From positions 1-32,370 of the forward strand of contig JAFWWB010000092.1 in the NCBI GenBank assembly GCA_017518185.1: a DNA stretch of 32,370 nucleotides, written 5' to 3'. The translations under genes were made by a program, and so were the position numbers. Shown piece by piece: positions 1-10,085 of this stretch. Under the pieces are notes generated by a model that was not told where the DNA came from, made no database searches, and was given only the letters and a program-made list of their open reading frames with translations. Numbering within the stretch: position 1 is the first letter of the stretch; every line of letters begins with the position of its first letter. This DNA comes from Lachnospiraceae bacterium. Lineage in GTDB: Bacteria > Bacillota > Clostridia > Lachnospirales > Lachnospiraceae.

Positions 1-2
1 AC

Positions 3-2222
3 AGAAAATGGCAGCGTGTTCTCAGTTGGATACTGACGCTGACTATGCTGTTCGGTACCTTCGAGGGCACCGGCTTCAGAGCTTTCGCAGCGGAAGACGA
101 AGTCGCAGCAGAAGAGACTGCTGACGACGAGGCAACCGCAGCTGAAGAGGAAGCCGACAGTGAAGATACCGACGTGAACGACGACGCAGAAGCTTCTGAT
201 GAGGAAGAAGCTGATGACGAGGCTGAGGCAGAGGTTCCGGCCGATGAGACCGAAGACGATGCTGAAGCTGAAGAAGAAGCAGTAGCCGAAGACGAGGCTG
301 AGGCTGAAGAAGCTGTTGAGGCTGAGGAAGAGGAAGCCGTGGTTGAGGAGACCGAGGCTGATACCCCTGAGGAAGAAGAGATCGTTACCCCTGATGAGGA
401 GCTTGACGATCATTATCTCATGCTCAAGGAGCAGGCTGCTCAGAATCAGCAGGCGGCAGGCCAGCGCTATGTGACCGGCGGTGCTGTAACAATGGCATTA
501 CCTAATCCTGTGCTTGATGTTCCCAACAGCGCTGCGGTGGCGAGCCAGGGTACCATCGGCGATATCGAGTTCAAATATGGTATGACCTACAATGACTTCA
601 GCTTTGCTGCGCGGGACTTTAGCAAGGTTGTCCGCGGTATCGGCGGAGCTGAGGATTATACCGGTGTATCATGGACATTGTACACCCTCAAGGAGCTGAC
701 CGAGGATGATACTTTTGATGGTGAGGTAGCAACATATACAGAGGCTTGGAATGCATACATGCCCAAGGCATTTGATAAGGATGAGCTTGGGGATGAGTAT
801 GATAATCTGAAGAAGGCAGTCACCGACCATCTGGATCTCACCGCTACCAATAACGATATCCTTCCCAAGGGTATCAGCATGAGTGTTGCCAACGGCGTGC
901 TTACCATAGGTAAGACCGAAGGTATAGACGCTCCCATTGAGACCGGTACTTTCTATTATGTATTGGAACTCAAGGATGCTGCTGCACCTGAGGATAACGC
1001 CGTAATCTACACCAACGTGTTTAAGATCACCGTACTTGGCGCAGATATAAATGCTCCTGAGATTCAGGGAACTAATCACGATTTCATCAACAATGTTCCG
1101 AAGAATACTGCAAACGCCTGCGATGACAATGGGGAATTTGAGCTTGGTGATGCACCTGTGTTTGCACAGGGTGATGGCTATGAATTCCTTGGCGGCCTTA
1201 CATTTGATGCCGGCAAGGTTCAGGGCTATGTTGTGAGCCCGACGAAGCCTAAGGACACTCTCGACGAGAAGTGGGTTGCTCCTCTTGGCGTGACCCTGAG
1301 CGCAACTACCCCTATCAACGGACTTACCGCTGTGACCGATCTCAGCTACAAGTTTGTAGATGCTGACGGCAAGGAGATTACCGATGTCTTCGTGGTAAGC
1401 GCAAACAATACTAAGATGCGTGACGGATCTCCTGTTGAGATCAGCATAGCTCCCAGAACCGGCCTTCAGGCGGATTCTTCTGATAATAACGGAATCTTTG
1501 TTGCTTATCTGTGCATCGACAGCGCCATGGCCTTTGAGAAGACCAAGGTTGTTAAGATCACATTTGTGGTAGGCAGCGATGTTGAGCTGAAGGTGAGAAA
1601 AGATAAGAAGCTCATCGTGGATGATGTTCCTGAGCTTGTGTATGAGGAAAACACTGTATACACTGAGGCTGAGATAATTGCACCCGCTGCTCATGGAATT
1701 GTATATTATGATGATAATGACGATAATGATGTAACGACTTTCGATTCGTTGACCAATGAGGAATTTACTGCCCTGTTTACTGAGGTTCAGGGGGGCTGGA
1801 GAGCCGTAGATGACATCTACGTCATGAAGGGCTTGACCCCCTGGTGGCCTGTAGACCTTGGTACCTTTGAGGTCGGCAAGACTATCACCGGTATCGAGTT
1901 CACCGCTGAAGGTACCGGAAACAGCCTTAGAGTTACTATGGGTGAGGATATCGATGAGAGCAAGAATCCAGCTAACGCCGGTTTTGCATACGGTGCTGCT
2001 AATCTTGTTACCGCTACCGTACTCGACAATGCTGGCCTTGACCTTGTTTATGTGGAAGGCAGCAACGAGAGCAAGATGAACCTTACCGGTGCTTTCAAGC
2101 TCCGCGGCGACAAGACCATGGATCCTGTTATCTTCGGTATCTCCGGTATGGACGAAGGAAACAACAGCAACGTTAAGTATTACCGCGCTACACAACCTAT
2201 CTTGATGTTACCATCTCCGTAA
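3..2222 (+). CDS. Giant secreted surface protein, N-terminal part (5' cut by window edge, 3' end frameshifted)
   Basis: The frame is open from the first bases of the window. The residues before the first ATG at 45 (RKWQRVLSWILTLT) complete a signal peptide that continues MLFGTFEG and probably ends near AFA/AED, so the true start lies just upstream of the window. After it comes an acidic linker of about 100 residues, almost only Glu, Asp and Ala with some Val and Thr (nt 100-410), then beta-rich, Ig-like extracellular sequence with no recognisable enzyme motif. The frame stops at 2220-2222 after an out-of-frame tail, while the reading frame one base back continues the same kind of protein to 9946. 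I read both as one gene with a single-base loss between about 2177 and 2220. A role as adhesin or cell-surface structural protein is inference from architecture only. Confidence 0.8.
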   Translation, partial: RKWQRVLSWILTLTMLFGTFEGTGFRAFAAEDEVAAEETADDEATAAEEEADSEDTDVNDDAEASDEEEADDEAEAEVPADETEDDAEAEEEAVAEDEAEAEEAVEAEEEEAVVEETEADTPEEEEIVTPDEELDDHYLMLKEQAAQNQQAAGQRYVTGGAVTMALPNPVLDVPNSAAVASQGTIGDIEFKYGMTYNDFSFAARDFSKVVRGIGGAEDYTGVSWTLYTLKELTEDDTFDGEVATYTEAWNAYMPKAFDKDELGDEYDNLKKAVTDHLDLTATNNDILPKGISMSVANGVLTIGKTEGIDAPIETGTFYYVLELKDAAAPEDNAVIYTNVFKITVLGADINAPEIQGTNHDFINNVPKNTANACDDNGEFELGDAPVFAQGDGYEFLGGLTFDAGKVQGYVVSPTKPKDTLDEKWVAPLGVTLSATTPINGLTAVTDLSYKFVDADGKEITDVFVVSANNTKMRDGSPVEISIAPRTGLQADSSDNNGIFVAYLCIDSAMAFEKTKVVKITFVVGSDVELKVRKDKKLIVDDVPELVYEENTVYTEAEIIAPAAHGIVYYDDNDDNDVTTFDSLTNEEFTALFTEVQGGWRAVDDIYVMKGLTPWWPVDLGTFEVGKTITGIEFTAEGTGNSLRVTMGEDIDESKNPANAGFAYGAANLVTATVLDNAGLDLVYVEGSNESKMNLTGAFKLRGDKTMDPVIFGISGMDEGNNSNVKYYRATQPILMLPSP

Positions 2223-5200
2223 ACGGCGTTAAGCAGACTACGGGATCTCTTGCCAACGAGTATAAGTGGGTACTTCCCAGCGACGGTGATCTGGATGACG
2301 GCGCAGTACCTGTGACCATCTGGAACCCTTCCGATTCTGACGTTACTCTTGAGATCGACGGCGTGCTGGCTGATCTTGAGGGTGGTAATCAGAAAGGTAA
2401 GATGATCATAACCGTACCTACCGTGAAGAACAGCAGATACGTTGTGACCATCGCCGCTCAAAGTGAAGGTACCTTCGTTGTGACCCCTACAATGGTTGAG
2501 GGTGAGGACGAAGCAGATAAGTATGCTACCGGCAAGATCACTCTTACAGGCCTTGCTGTAGAGGAAACTGCTATCACTCTTAGAATGACCCAGAGCAAGG
2601 ATAACGCAAGATTTGTTGTGCCTGCAATGGGTGTGTCCGATATCGGTTCGGCTGAGGTAGGTAAGGAATTCTCCTATCAGTTCGAGCTGGCAAAGGATAA
2701 GAATGTGGCGCCCAATGTTACTTGGGAGATCGTTGCAAATGCTGTTCAGGGCGATGATACTCTGATCGATGGCAATATGGCAGAAGGCGAGCTGACCGCA
2801 GAAGATCTCGCAACCTATTACGGTATAAGCATCGATGAGAATACTGGTCTGCTTTCAGCAGCACCTGTGGTACGTCTCTCCGAAGAGGGTGATGTGCTGA
2901 ACGCGTATAACATGTATACCTATACCAACGAGAAGGAAATTGCTAATCGCGTGGTTGGTGCAGGCAAGCTCCTTCCTCTGGATCATAAGTATACATTCTG
3001 GGTGAAGGCTACTTATTATGTGGGCGACAATGCTACCCCCAACTACATCTACAAGAAGATAGAGCTCACTATCGCTAAGCCTACCTCTGCTCTTGAGCTT
3101 GGCAACGGCGTAGTGACCATGAACGACTATGACAATCCTGAGAACAACAAGCTGGATATGGGCTCTATAGGCCTTGACAGCGGCACGGGTAAGTCTGAGG
3201 TCGTGAATGTTAAGAACGTGACCAACGTGGATGTAAATAACGTAAAGGTTGAGATCGTTGGCGTTAAGCGTTACGAAGAAGGCAGACTCAAAGAGGTCGT
3301 TGACGACTGGAGTGAGATGTTCACTATCGTATATGATGATAATGCTACACTCCAGGCAAATGGCGTTAAGTTCGGTCTCAATGTGAATGCAAAGGGATCC
3401 ACTCCTTTCACTATCAAGAGCCTTCCTTCCACCGGAGCAGCAGGCCAGCTTAAGGCAGGCGAGTACGAGGTTCAGATCAGGCTTCATAATGTGGCCGACA
3501 ATGTAGCGGGTCATGAGGCTATCATGGACTTCAATATGAATAAGCTTGGTTCTGCTTCCTTCTTTGGTAATGATGATCTGAATGATACCAATGACGTCAA
3601 GAATGGTTTCTTCTTCACTGCAACACTGAACGTGGTGGATGCTCCCATCATCGAGGCAAGAAAAAACACCATCGCGACTGAGGAAAATGTAGACAGGATC
3701 AAGGTTGGTTATAAGCTGGCAGCTACCGGAACTGAGAGTGTTGCAAACGGCTTCCTTGTTAACAGAGGTTTCACTGCAAGGCTTGCAAACGACACCGATA
3801 CCCAGTTCGACCTTACCATGACCGATGCTCCGGGATCTACTACTAAGATCGCAGAGTCAGGTATCTGGATGGATAAGGACGGTGCATTTACGACTTCCGG
3901 AAACAAGGTTCTTAAGGCAGGTGTATATAACATAGTTATAACTGCTGTTTCAAGAACGGACGGCGACAACGGTCAGACCAGAGGCGAGCGTGAATTCACC
4001 CTTGTGATCTACGGTGATGACAAGGCAGCCTTTCAGGTGAAAGCGGTCAATGATCAGACTGTTCTGACGGCAGACCATACCTGGATGCTTCCCGGCCAGA
4101 TTGCTGGCGGCGCTTCTGTCAAGCAGCAGTTCCAGGTTGAGATGACTGCTGCTGGAGCGGCGGTTGACGGCAAGAACGTGAAAGTCACCATCACCGACGC
4201 AGAGGATGACCGTATCGCAAAGGATATCAGCGCGAACCCGGCAAATCCTTATATCGGAAGCTCCGAGTACTTTACAACTGAAGGCGTTAAGGATGATACT
4301 CTTTACGCCAGCGAGCTCAACAGCTTCATAATCAAAGAGACTGGTACTCCTGCAGCAGGTAAGTACAAGGTGAAGGTTACCATCACCGGTGATAACCTTA
4401 CTACCCAGTACTTCTACGTATGCCTTGTTGTGACCGATCCTCTTGCCATCGACCAGATCCTGGATGCCCAGGCTATGGTAGGTGACAAGTACAGGAGAGA
4501 GATCACTGCAAGAGGTGCAGCAGACGATCAGTCAGTTACCTGGATCGAAGTTGACCCCGCTGAGGAGAAGGATGATCTTGAGAAGACCGATATAACCAAT
4601 AACGATGATAAGTCTGTTATAAAGAAGACTGGACTTGCACTTCTTGGAGGAGCTGCTAGAACGATCGCTCCTGAAATGATGAATGATGTGCCCCAGACCC
4701 TTACCGGCCACAGCACATACCTTGGTGCTAGTATAACTACAGCTGAAGGAACTACGGATCTCAGCCGTGGTAAGATGGATGCCGGAGAGTGGATACAGGG
4801 CTATGGCGTACCCACCGCACAGGGCAAGTACACTATCACCGTACTTGCAAAGGTTGCAGCTCAGAATTATTATGCAGAGGTTGGAGAGGTTGTTGCCAAC
4901 ACCGATGGCATAGGAAGGGTTTACCTGAATAAGGATAATATCTATCCCGCTCAGGCAGCTACTATGACCTTCGACCTCAACGTAAGCAAGAGTGACAAGA
5001 TCAGCAAGACTACACTTTATAACAAGGGTGTTGTAGGTGTGGATGCCGATAGGGATAACGTCAACATCATCGGTAACAACTATGAAATTGTAGGAGGAAA
5101 GGCTTACGACAGAGGTATCGTTGGTACTCTCACCAACAGCGACAGCCAGTTTGCTGATTACACCGGCTATGTGCTGAAGAGCGATACTGTGGCATATACC

Positions 5201-8200
5201 AATGACAGAAGCTATGCGACCGGAGCTGTTACCTACACAATCGACAGTCTTTCCCTGGCTCCTATGGATCTTACCGTAGAGCTTGAGAATGGTGCTGACA
5301 GTGACTTTGATATCCTTCTTGTAAGAACCACCAACGCATATAATGTGGAAGGTGACGAGAACTTCGTCCGTGTCGGCGCAGCTGCAATGGCATCAAAGAA
5401 GGGTGTTGTGACAATTCCTGCAAATGGCGATGATGATACACCTACGAAGGCATACATCACCATCGTTCCTAAGGAAGGTCTTGCTGCAAGAGAAGAAGCT
5501 TATACAGATACTATCAAAATCTCCGGCGAGAATATGCTTAACGAGATCGAGCTGGGCATTTCCTTTACTGTAGAAGACGCAATCTATCAGACAGATGCAT
5601 ATTATTGGAACTGGGCTCACGTAGGTGACGATGGTGCACGTACCGATCTTGTGATCGCTGATGTACCTGTTGAGAACGCGATCGTAGAGCTTGCTACCGT
5701 AGTTGTTTCTGCAGTGGGCAGTGCAGCAGAAGCAAGATATCTTACTGAAGAAGGCGACCGCAGCATGATGAATTACGTAACCATCAAGAACAGCGGTAAC
5801 AGCCCTATCAACTACCTGAGCGTTGAGGAGTGCACCGAGAACGGTGGTACGATCAGCAACAGCGCAAGCCTCCTTCAGGCAAACGGCGTTAAGAAGATCG
5901 ATCTGTACACGTTTACAATGCAAGGTGGAGAAGTCATTGCTGCAGATGCGCAGGGTAAGCCCGGTCTGGAGAGAGATGATACCGTATACTTCAAGGTCGT
6001 ACCCAAGAAGATCGATTCTACAGGTATCTTCACTGCGTATGTGAAGGTTAGCTTCAAGGAAAAGGGAAGCGACAACGTACACAGCTATGTGATCCCTGTT
6101 ACCTACTGGGTGACCGATGTGAACCGCGACGCTGACAGCAAGGCAAAGGTTGAACCTGCTGACGCTACGGTAGTCATCGAGGCAAAGGAAGAAGGCTACG
6201 AGAACGGAAGCGCGTTCAGAACTTACGCTGTAAGAAACCTGAACGACGTGGAAGATAAGAACGCTTTCGCACACCTGAGTGTGGAACTGAATAACGGAGC
6301 AAACTTTACCCTCTCTTCCGAGACGGCTGATGTAAACGGAGATGCAAGACTTGTATTTGACCATGTACCTGCAGGCGGTTCCGTGGAGTTCAAGGTTACG
6401 GCTAAGACCGGACTTTCCAAGCTGGACAGCTATCAGGACACTGTAAAGGTCAACGCATACAACTTCCAGAATCCTAAGACCAGCAACGTTAAGTTCAAGG
6501 TTGAGGCTTCCAGCAAGTACACTGTTGAGCTTCTGGATGCAAGAGGAACGGGTAAGAACGCTGACAGATACTTCCCCGAAAATGCCGTTTTGCCTGATAT
6601 CATGGATTATGTTCCCGTAACCGCGACAACCATTGCACCCGGATTCACCGAGCGTCTCTACAACAGCTTTGTTAAAGGTGCTGCTGCAAAGAACAATGCT
6701 AAGATCATTGGAGTGCTCAAGAATGGTGCACAGGAGGTTCAGGTTATCGATGGTGTCAGTGTATATGTTCCTAATGGCGCTGAGGTAGTCGCTCTTGATC
6801 TTGACGGAAACGAGAAGATTGATACCGCGATAATGTTTACAATGGATAACGGTGTGCCTGCGGCAAATACACCTGCTTATGCATACAAGTGCGGTGGCGC
6901 TAAGTTTGAGCTTGATGACGTGGTATTTGCACTTACTGATGAGGAGATCGCGCAGATCACCAGATATGACCAGCAGAATCATACCACTACCGAGTACTTC
7001 AGCACCATAGAGTTTAAGCTCAGCACAGTTGTTTACTTCGAACTCGCTGATGGAGAAGTATTCACCGAGGATGTACTGACTCTCAAGGATAACGCAAATG
7101 TGACACTTGATGGTTATGATGGTGTTACGATCGCTTCCATACGTGGTGTGGAAATCATTGTTCCTTACGGCAAGACCATTGCAAGCGTTACCGGCGGTTA
7201 CATGCCTAAGGCTGAGAAGGCTGAGGAAGCATTCGAGAGCTGGGTCAACGACGGACATTACGATGACGTCATAGCTGTAAAGGTTGATACCAAGATCAAC
7301 CAGCCTCACATACTCACTCCTCACTGGCATCAGCATCAGTGGCCCGGAAGCGCTGTTTCCGCAAACCAGTTCGTGAAGTGGAGCTGGACTGAAGACGGCG
7401 AAGGCGGCTACAAGGATCCTGTTGTAACCATCTACTGTACTGATGAAAACTGCCCTGCAGCAGATAAGGGCGAGAGAAGCTTCAGCGGTGCTACCACACC
7501 TCGTGTGGAGTTTGACCGCAAGGATGCTGTTCCCGCTACCTGCCTTGTAGGCGCAAGCGTTCAGTATCATGCAAAGGTCACCTACGGTACCAATACCTAT
7601 GAAGACACCATTGTTGTTGATGACGGAAAGCCGAATGGACACAACTATGCCGGTACAGTCATCTGGGAGCAGGAAGTAGTATCCAAGGGTATCTTCACCA
7701 ATCCTGACAAGGATAGGGAGATCGTATGGCATGCATCCGTATCCCTTAACTGTACACAGTGCGACGCTACCACTGAAGGCCACAGCCTGACCGTGAGCGG
7801 CGATGAAGTGACTGTAAGTGTGAATATTGTTAAGGAGCCTACCTGCGACGATGTCGGTGTGAAGAGATACACCGTAGTATCCTGCAACGTTCCTGCCGGA
7901 AGCAAGTTTGCTGAGTTTGTTCTTACCAACGAAGCAGCTCATGAGCTGACCAAGGAATCCAACATACCCGCAAACGGACATCAGATCAACTTTACTGCTG
8001 AGAGTGTTGAGCATGTTGATGACTTCAAGACCGATCCCGAGCATCCTACTTCTCAGGTCAAGATAACCTGCCCCGTTTGTGAAAAGGTTGTCTTTGAAGG
8101 AAAGGTAAATCTTGTACAGGATCCTAACAACAAGAGCCGTTGGACTTCCAACATCACCTTCGAGAACGGTGAGGTTTACATCTTCGAGACCTTCGATCAC

Positions 8201-9946
8201 ACCGAGCATGAGTGGGATCTTGTCTGGAGCTGGGAAGGCACCACGAGCCAGAATGCAGTTGCTAAGGCTATCTTCACCTGCAAGATCGGTGAGGAGCAGG
8301 TTGTTATCGATGGCAACCCTGTAGGCGTTGTCAGCGGAAACATCACAACCTATACCGCTACCGTAGTTGGTCCTGACGGCGAGACTTACACCGATACCAA
8401 GGCATTCGACGAGAACGGCAATGATATCACTCACGAGCACGTCTGGAGATTTGACGGCTTCGACTGGAGCAAGTGCACCTCCAAGGGCGGCAAGGTTACC
8501 GTAACCTATACCTGCACGGCAGAGAAGGGCGGCGAAGTATTCACTGATACCATCGATGCTAAGCTCGTAAAGGAGACCAAGACCGTTGCTACCTATGAAG
8601 TAAGCTATGTTGGTCCTGACGGTGTTACCAAGACCGAGAAGAAGAGCTACAACAAGGAGACCGGTGGAGAAGCAGGCGGCGACATCGAAGTCGGCAATGG
8701 CATCTTCGTATCCGGACTTGAAGAAGAGTACACCTTTACCGGTAAGGCTATCAAGCCCGCTATCACCGTATGGGATAACGACAGAGGTGTACAGCTTGCT
8801 ATCGGTACCGACTGCACCGTAAGCTACAAGAACAATACCAAGCTTACCGCAGGAAACAACAAGGGTCCTGCACAGATCCTCATCAAGGGCAAGGGCAACT
8901 ACGCAGGCAAGAAAGCATATGTGACCTTCAATATCGTTGATCTTGATGCAGATATCGACAGGTCCGAGTTTGTCGAGGTTAAGAAGGTGGCTGTTTCCAA
9001 GGATAACTTCACCTACACCGGAGAGGCTTTGTATCCTAAGACCATAACCGTTACCTATGGAAATAAGCAGACCATCGTACTTACCAGAGGCGATGATCCT
9101 ACCGTGGCTGATTACAGCGGCGAAGGCTCCGACAAGGTTGAGCTTGTGTTCCAGAACAATGTGAACAAGGGTACCGCTAACGTGGCAGTGTACGGTTCGG
9201 CTGCAAAGCCTAAGGCTGCAAACTATGCTATCAAGGCTGCAAGCATCAGTGGCGTGACCGGAGCTAACGAGCTCGGTGGCATTACCTGGGCTGTAAAGGC
9301 AGAGACTCCTGAAGCTAACCTCAGCCTTGGAGATTATGACCTTGTACTTGGCCAGGACTACACCATGAAGGTTACTGCTAAGACTGTAGGAACTGCTACT
9401 GTTAAGATCAACGGTAAGGGCAACTTCAGCGGCAAGCTTGACGCAAGCTGCGAAGTGACTGCACTTGAGCTTGGCGAAGAGAACATCATCGTTAACGCAT
9501 TCAGCGGCAAGAAGGTTAAGGTTACCGTAGTAGACAACGCAGGCAACAAGGTTGCAGGCAAGTTCTACAGCTTCACCTACGCGTGGGAGGGGAACGATCT
9601 TACCGTGACCGTAAGCGCTACCGCTAAGGCAAACGGAGCGATCGTATTCACCGATGGTGAGAAGACTGTCAACGTTGGCGCAACCAAGCTGCCTAAGATG
9701 AAGAAGAGCAGTGACTACATCTTCAACGGTGAGGCACTTGTCTTCGATTCACAGGAAGATCTTGCAAAGTACGTAGATACCAAGGGCCTTGAGCTGGATA
9801 AGGACTTCGTGATCGCTTCTTATCAGAACAACAATAAGAAGGGAACTATGAAGATCACCATCCAGGGTACCGGCACCTACGGCGGAACCCAGGTCGTATC
9901 CGTGAAGATCGCTCCCAAGGAGATCAACAACACCAAGGCACAGTGA
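2177..9946 (+). CDS. Giant secreted surface protein, continuation after the frameshift
   Basis: This frame is open from 2177. The first start-like codon is a GTG at 2312 with no ribosome site, and the codons before it (TYLDVTISVNG and on) read as normal protein, so it is not an independent gene. Modules in order: Ig-like domains with motifs such as PKEGLAAREEAYTDTIKI (about nt 5469-5522) and AKTGLSKLDSYQDTVKV (about 6400-6450); a block with His-x-Trp segments and Cys pairs (HQHQW near 7330, CTDENC near 7437, CTQC near 7750, CPVC near 8070, HEHVW near 8433); then C-terminal repeats around GKGNY or GKGNF (about 8890 and 9417) with TFTGKA- and FNGEA-type openings. There is no LPXTG motif, dockerin or C-terminal membrane segment, so how it is retained on the cell is unclear. 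Similar repeat types occur in large Lachnospiraceae secreted proteins. The ligand is unknown. Confidence 0.85.
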   Translation, partial: VLPRYTTYLDVTISVNGVKQTTGSLANEYKWVLPSDGDLDDGAVPVTIWNPSDSDVTLEIDGVLADLEGGNQKGKMIITVPTVKNSRYVVTIAAQSEGTFVVTPTMVEGEDEADKYATGKITLTGLAVEETAITLRMTQSKDNARFVVPAMGVSDIGSAEVGKEFSYQFELAKDKNVAPNVTWEIVANAVQGDDTLIDGNMAEGELTAEDLATYYGISIDENTGLLSAAPVVRLSEEGDVLNAYNMYTYTNEKEIANRVVGAGKLLPLDHKYTFWVKATYYVGDNATPNYIYKKIELTIAKPTSALELGNGVVTMNDYDNPENNKLDMGSIGLDSGTGKSEVVNVKNVTNVDVNNVKVEIVGVKRYEEGRLKEVVDDWSEMFTIVYDDNATLQANGVKFGLNVNAKGSTPFTIKSLPSTGAAGQLKAGEYEVQIRLHNVADNVAGHEAIMDFNMNKLGSASFFGNDDLNDTNDVKNGFFFTATLNVVDAPIIEARKNTIATEENVDRIKVGYKLAATGTESVANGFLVNRGFTARLANDTDTQFDLTMTDAPGSTTKIAESGIWMDKDGAFTTSGNKVLKAGVYNIVITAVSRTDGDNGQTRGEREFTLVIYGDDKAAFQVKAVNDQTVLTADHTWMLPGQIAGGASVKQQFQVEMTAAGAAVDGKNVKVTITDAEDDRIAKDISANPANPYIGSSEYFTTEGVKDDTLYASELNSFIIKETGTPAAGKYKVKVTITGDNLTTQYFYVCLVVTDPLAIDQILDAQAMVGDKYRREITARGAADDQSVTWIEVDPAEEKDDLEKTDITNNDDKSVIKKTGLALLGGAARTIAPEMMNDVPQTLTGHSTYLGASITTAEGTTDLSRGKMDAGEWIQGYGVPTAQGKYTITVLAKVAAQNYYAEVGEVVANTDGIGRVYLNKDNIYPAQAATMTFDLNVSKSDKISKTTLYNKGVVGVDADRDNVNIIGNNYEIVGGKAYDRGIVGTLTNSDSQFADYTGYVLKSDTVAYTNDRSYATGAVTYTIDSLSLAPMDLTVELENGADSDFDILLVRTTNAYNVEGDENFVRVGAAAMASKKGVVTIPANGDDDTPTKAYITIVPKEGLAAREEAYTDTIKISGENMLNEIELGISFTVEDAIYQTDAYYWNWAHVGDDGARTDLVIADVPVENAIVELATVVVSAVGSAAEARYLTEEGDRSMMNYVTIKNSGNSPINYLSVEECTENGGTISNSASLLQANGVKKIDLYTFTMQGGEVIAADAQGKPGLERDDTVYFKVVPKKIDSTGIFTAYVKVSFKEKGSDNVHSYVIPVTYWVTDVNRDADSKAKVEPADATVVIEAKEEGYENGSAFRTYAVRNLNDVEDKNAFAHLSVELNNGANFTLSSETADVNGDARLVFDHVPAGGSVEFKVTAKTGLSKLDSYQDTVKVNAYNFQNPKTSNVKFKVEASSKYTVELLDARGTGKNADRYFPENAVLPDIMDYVPVTATTIAPGFTERLYNSFVKGAAAKNNAKIIGVLKNGAQEVQVIDGVSVYVPNGAEVVALDLDGNEKIDTAIMFTMDNGVPAANTPAYAYKCGGAKFELDDVVFALTDEEIAQITRYDQQNHTTTEYFSTIEFKLSTVVYFELADGEVFTEDVLTLKDNANVTLDGYDGVTIASIRGVEIIVPYGKTIASVTGGYMPKAEKAEEAFESWVNDGHYDDVIAVKVDTKINQPHILTPHWHQHQWPGSAVSANQFVKWSWTEDGEGGYKDPVVTIYCTDENCPAADKGERSFSGATTPRVEFDRKDAVPATCLVGASVQYHAKVTYGTNTYEDTIVVDDGKPNGHNYAGTVIWEQEVVSKGIFTNPDKDREIVWHASVSLNCTQCDATTEGHSLTVSGDEVTVSVNIVKEPTCDDVGVKRYTVVSCNVPAGSKFAEFVLTNEAAHELTKESNIPANGHQINFTAESVEHVDDFKTDPEHPTSQVKITCPVCEKVVFEGKVNLVQDPNNKSRWTSNITFENGEVYIFETFDHTEHEWDLVWSWEGTTSQNAVAKAIFTCKIGEEQVVIDGNPVGVVSGNITTYTATVVGPDGETYTDTKAFDENGNDITHEHVWRFDGFDWSKCTSKGGKVTVTYTCTAEKGGEVFTDTIDAKLVKETKTVATYEVSYVGPDGVTKTEKKSYNKETGGEAGGDIEVGNGIFVSGLEEEYTFTGKAIKPAITVWDNDRGVQLAIGTDCTVSYKNNTKLTAGNNKGPAQILIKGKGNYAGKKAYVTFNIVDLDADIDRSEFVEVKKVAVSKDNFTYTGEALYPKTITVTYGNKQTIVLTRGDDPTVADYSGEGSDKVELVFQNNVNKGTANVAVYGSAAKPKAANYAIKAASISGVTGANELGGITWAVKAETPEANLSLGDYDLVLGQDYTMKVTAKTVGTATVKINGKGNFSGKLDASCEVTALELGEENIIVNAFSGKKVKVTVVDNAGNKVAGKFYSFTYAWEGNDLTVTVSATAKANGAIVFTDGEKTVNVGATKLPKMKKSSDYIFNGEALVFDSQEDLAKYVDTKGLELDKDFVIASYQNNNKKGTMKITIQGTGTYGGTQVVSVKIAPKEINNTKAQ

Positions 9947-10004
9947 TCTGAACTGAAATTGAATGAACGACCCTGAGGACAGGGGATGCCCCCTGCCCTC
10001 ACAG

Positions 10005-10033
10005 CCGCCCCCGGGAGACCGGGGGCGGTTTTA
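10005..10033 (+). terminator. Rho-independent terminator of the giant surface-protein gene
   Basis: CCGCCCCCGG at 10005-10014 pairs with CCGGGGGCGG at 10019-10028 around a GAGA loop, a perfect 10-bp GC-rich stem. It is followed by TTTTATT. It lies about 60 bp after the stop codon at 9946. Confidence 0.93.
10018..10032 (+). repeat. 15-bp direct repeat, copy 1 (inside terminator 3' arm)
   Basis: ACCGGGGGCGGTTTT occurs here and again at 10435-10449. This copy is the 3' arm and first T residues of the terminator. Together the two copies bracket the PIN module. Confidence 0.85.
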
Positions 10034-10062
10034 TTGTCATTTAAAACCAAATGTGCTATTAT
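10034..10062 (+). promoter_or_regulatory. Promoter of the small-gene/PIN module
   Basis: TTGTCA at 10034-10039 and TATTAT at 10057-10062 are separated by exactly 17 bp. The -35 box starts directly in the T-rich tail of the preceding terminator. A ribosome site (GGAGGG at 10074-10079) and an ATG at 10086 follow. Confidence 0.7.
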
Positions 10063-10085
10063 ATTGACAGAAAGGAGGGAGTGAT

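Noticed and set aside
669-2195. Minus-strand open frame of 508 codons
   Set aside because: It is antisense to the signal-bearing surface protein, with the same shadow composition and no family signature.
2177-2222. Programmed -1 ribosomal frameshift
   Set aside because: The frame change has the right direction, but there is no X XXY YYZ slippery heptamer in the 0 frame and no evident downstream stimulatory structure.
5393-8440. Long minus-strand open frame of 1015 codons inside the giant gene
   Set aside because: It lies wholly antisense to clear coding sequence. Its product is rich in Leu, Ile, Val and Cys without domain order, as expected from the codon bias of the + strand, and it has no ribosome site.
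7300-8680. Zinc-ribbon or rubredoxin-like domain
   Set aside because: The Cys pairs lie in a secreted, beta-rich repeat protein, one pair per module at most, and two modules have only one Cys. This does not fit a zinc ribbon.
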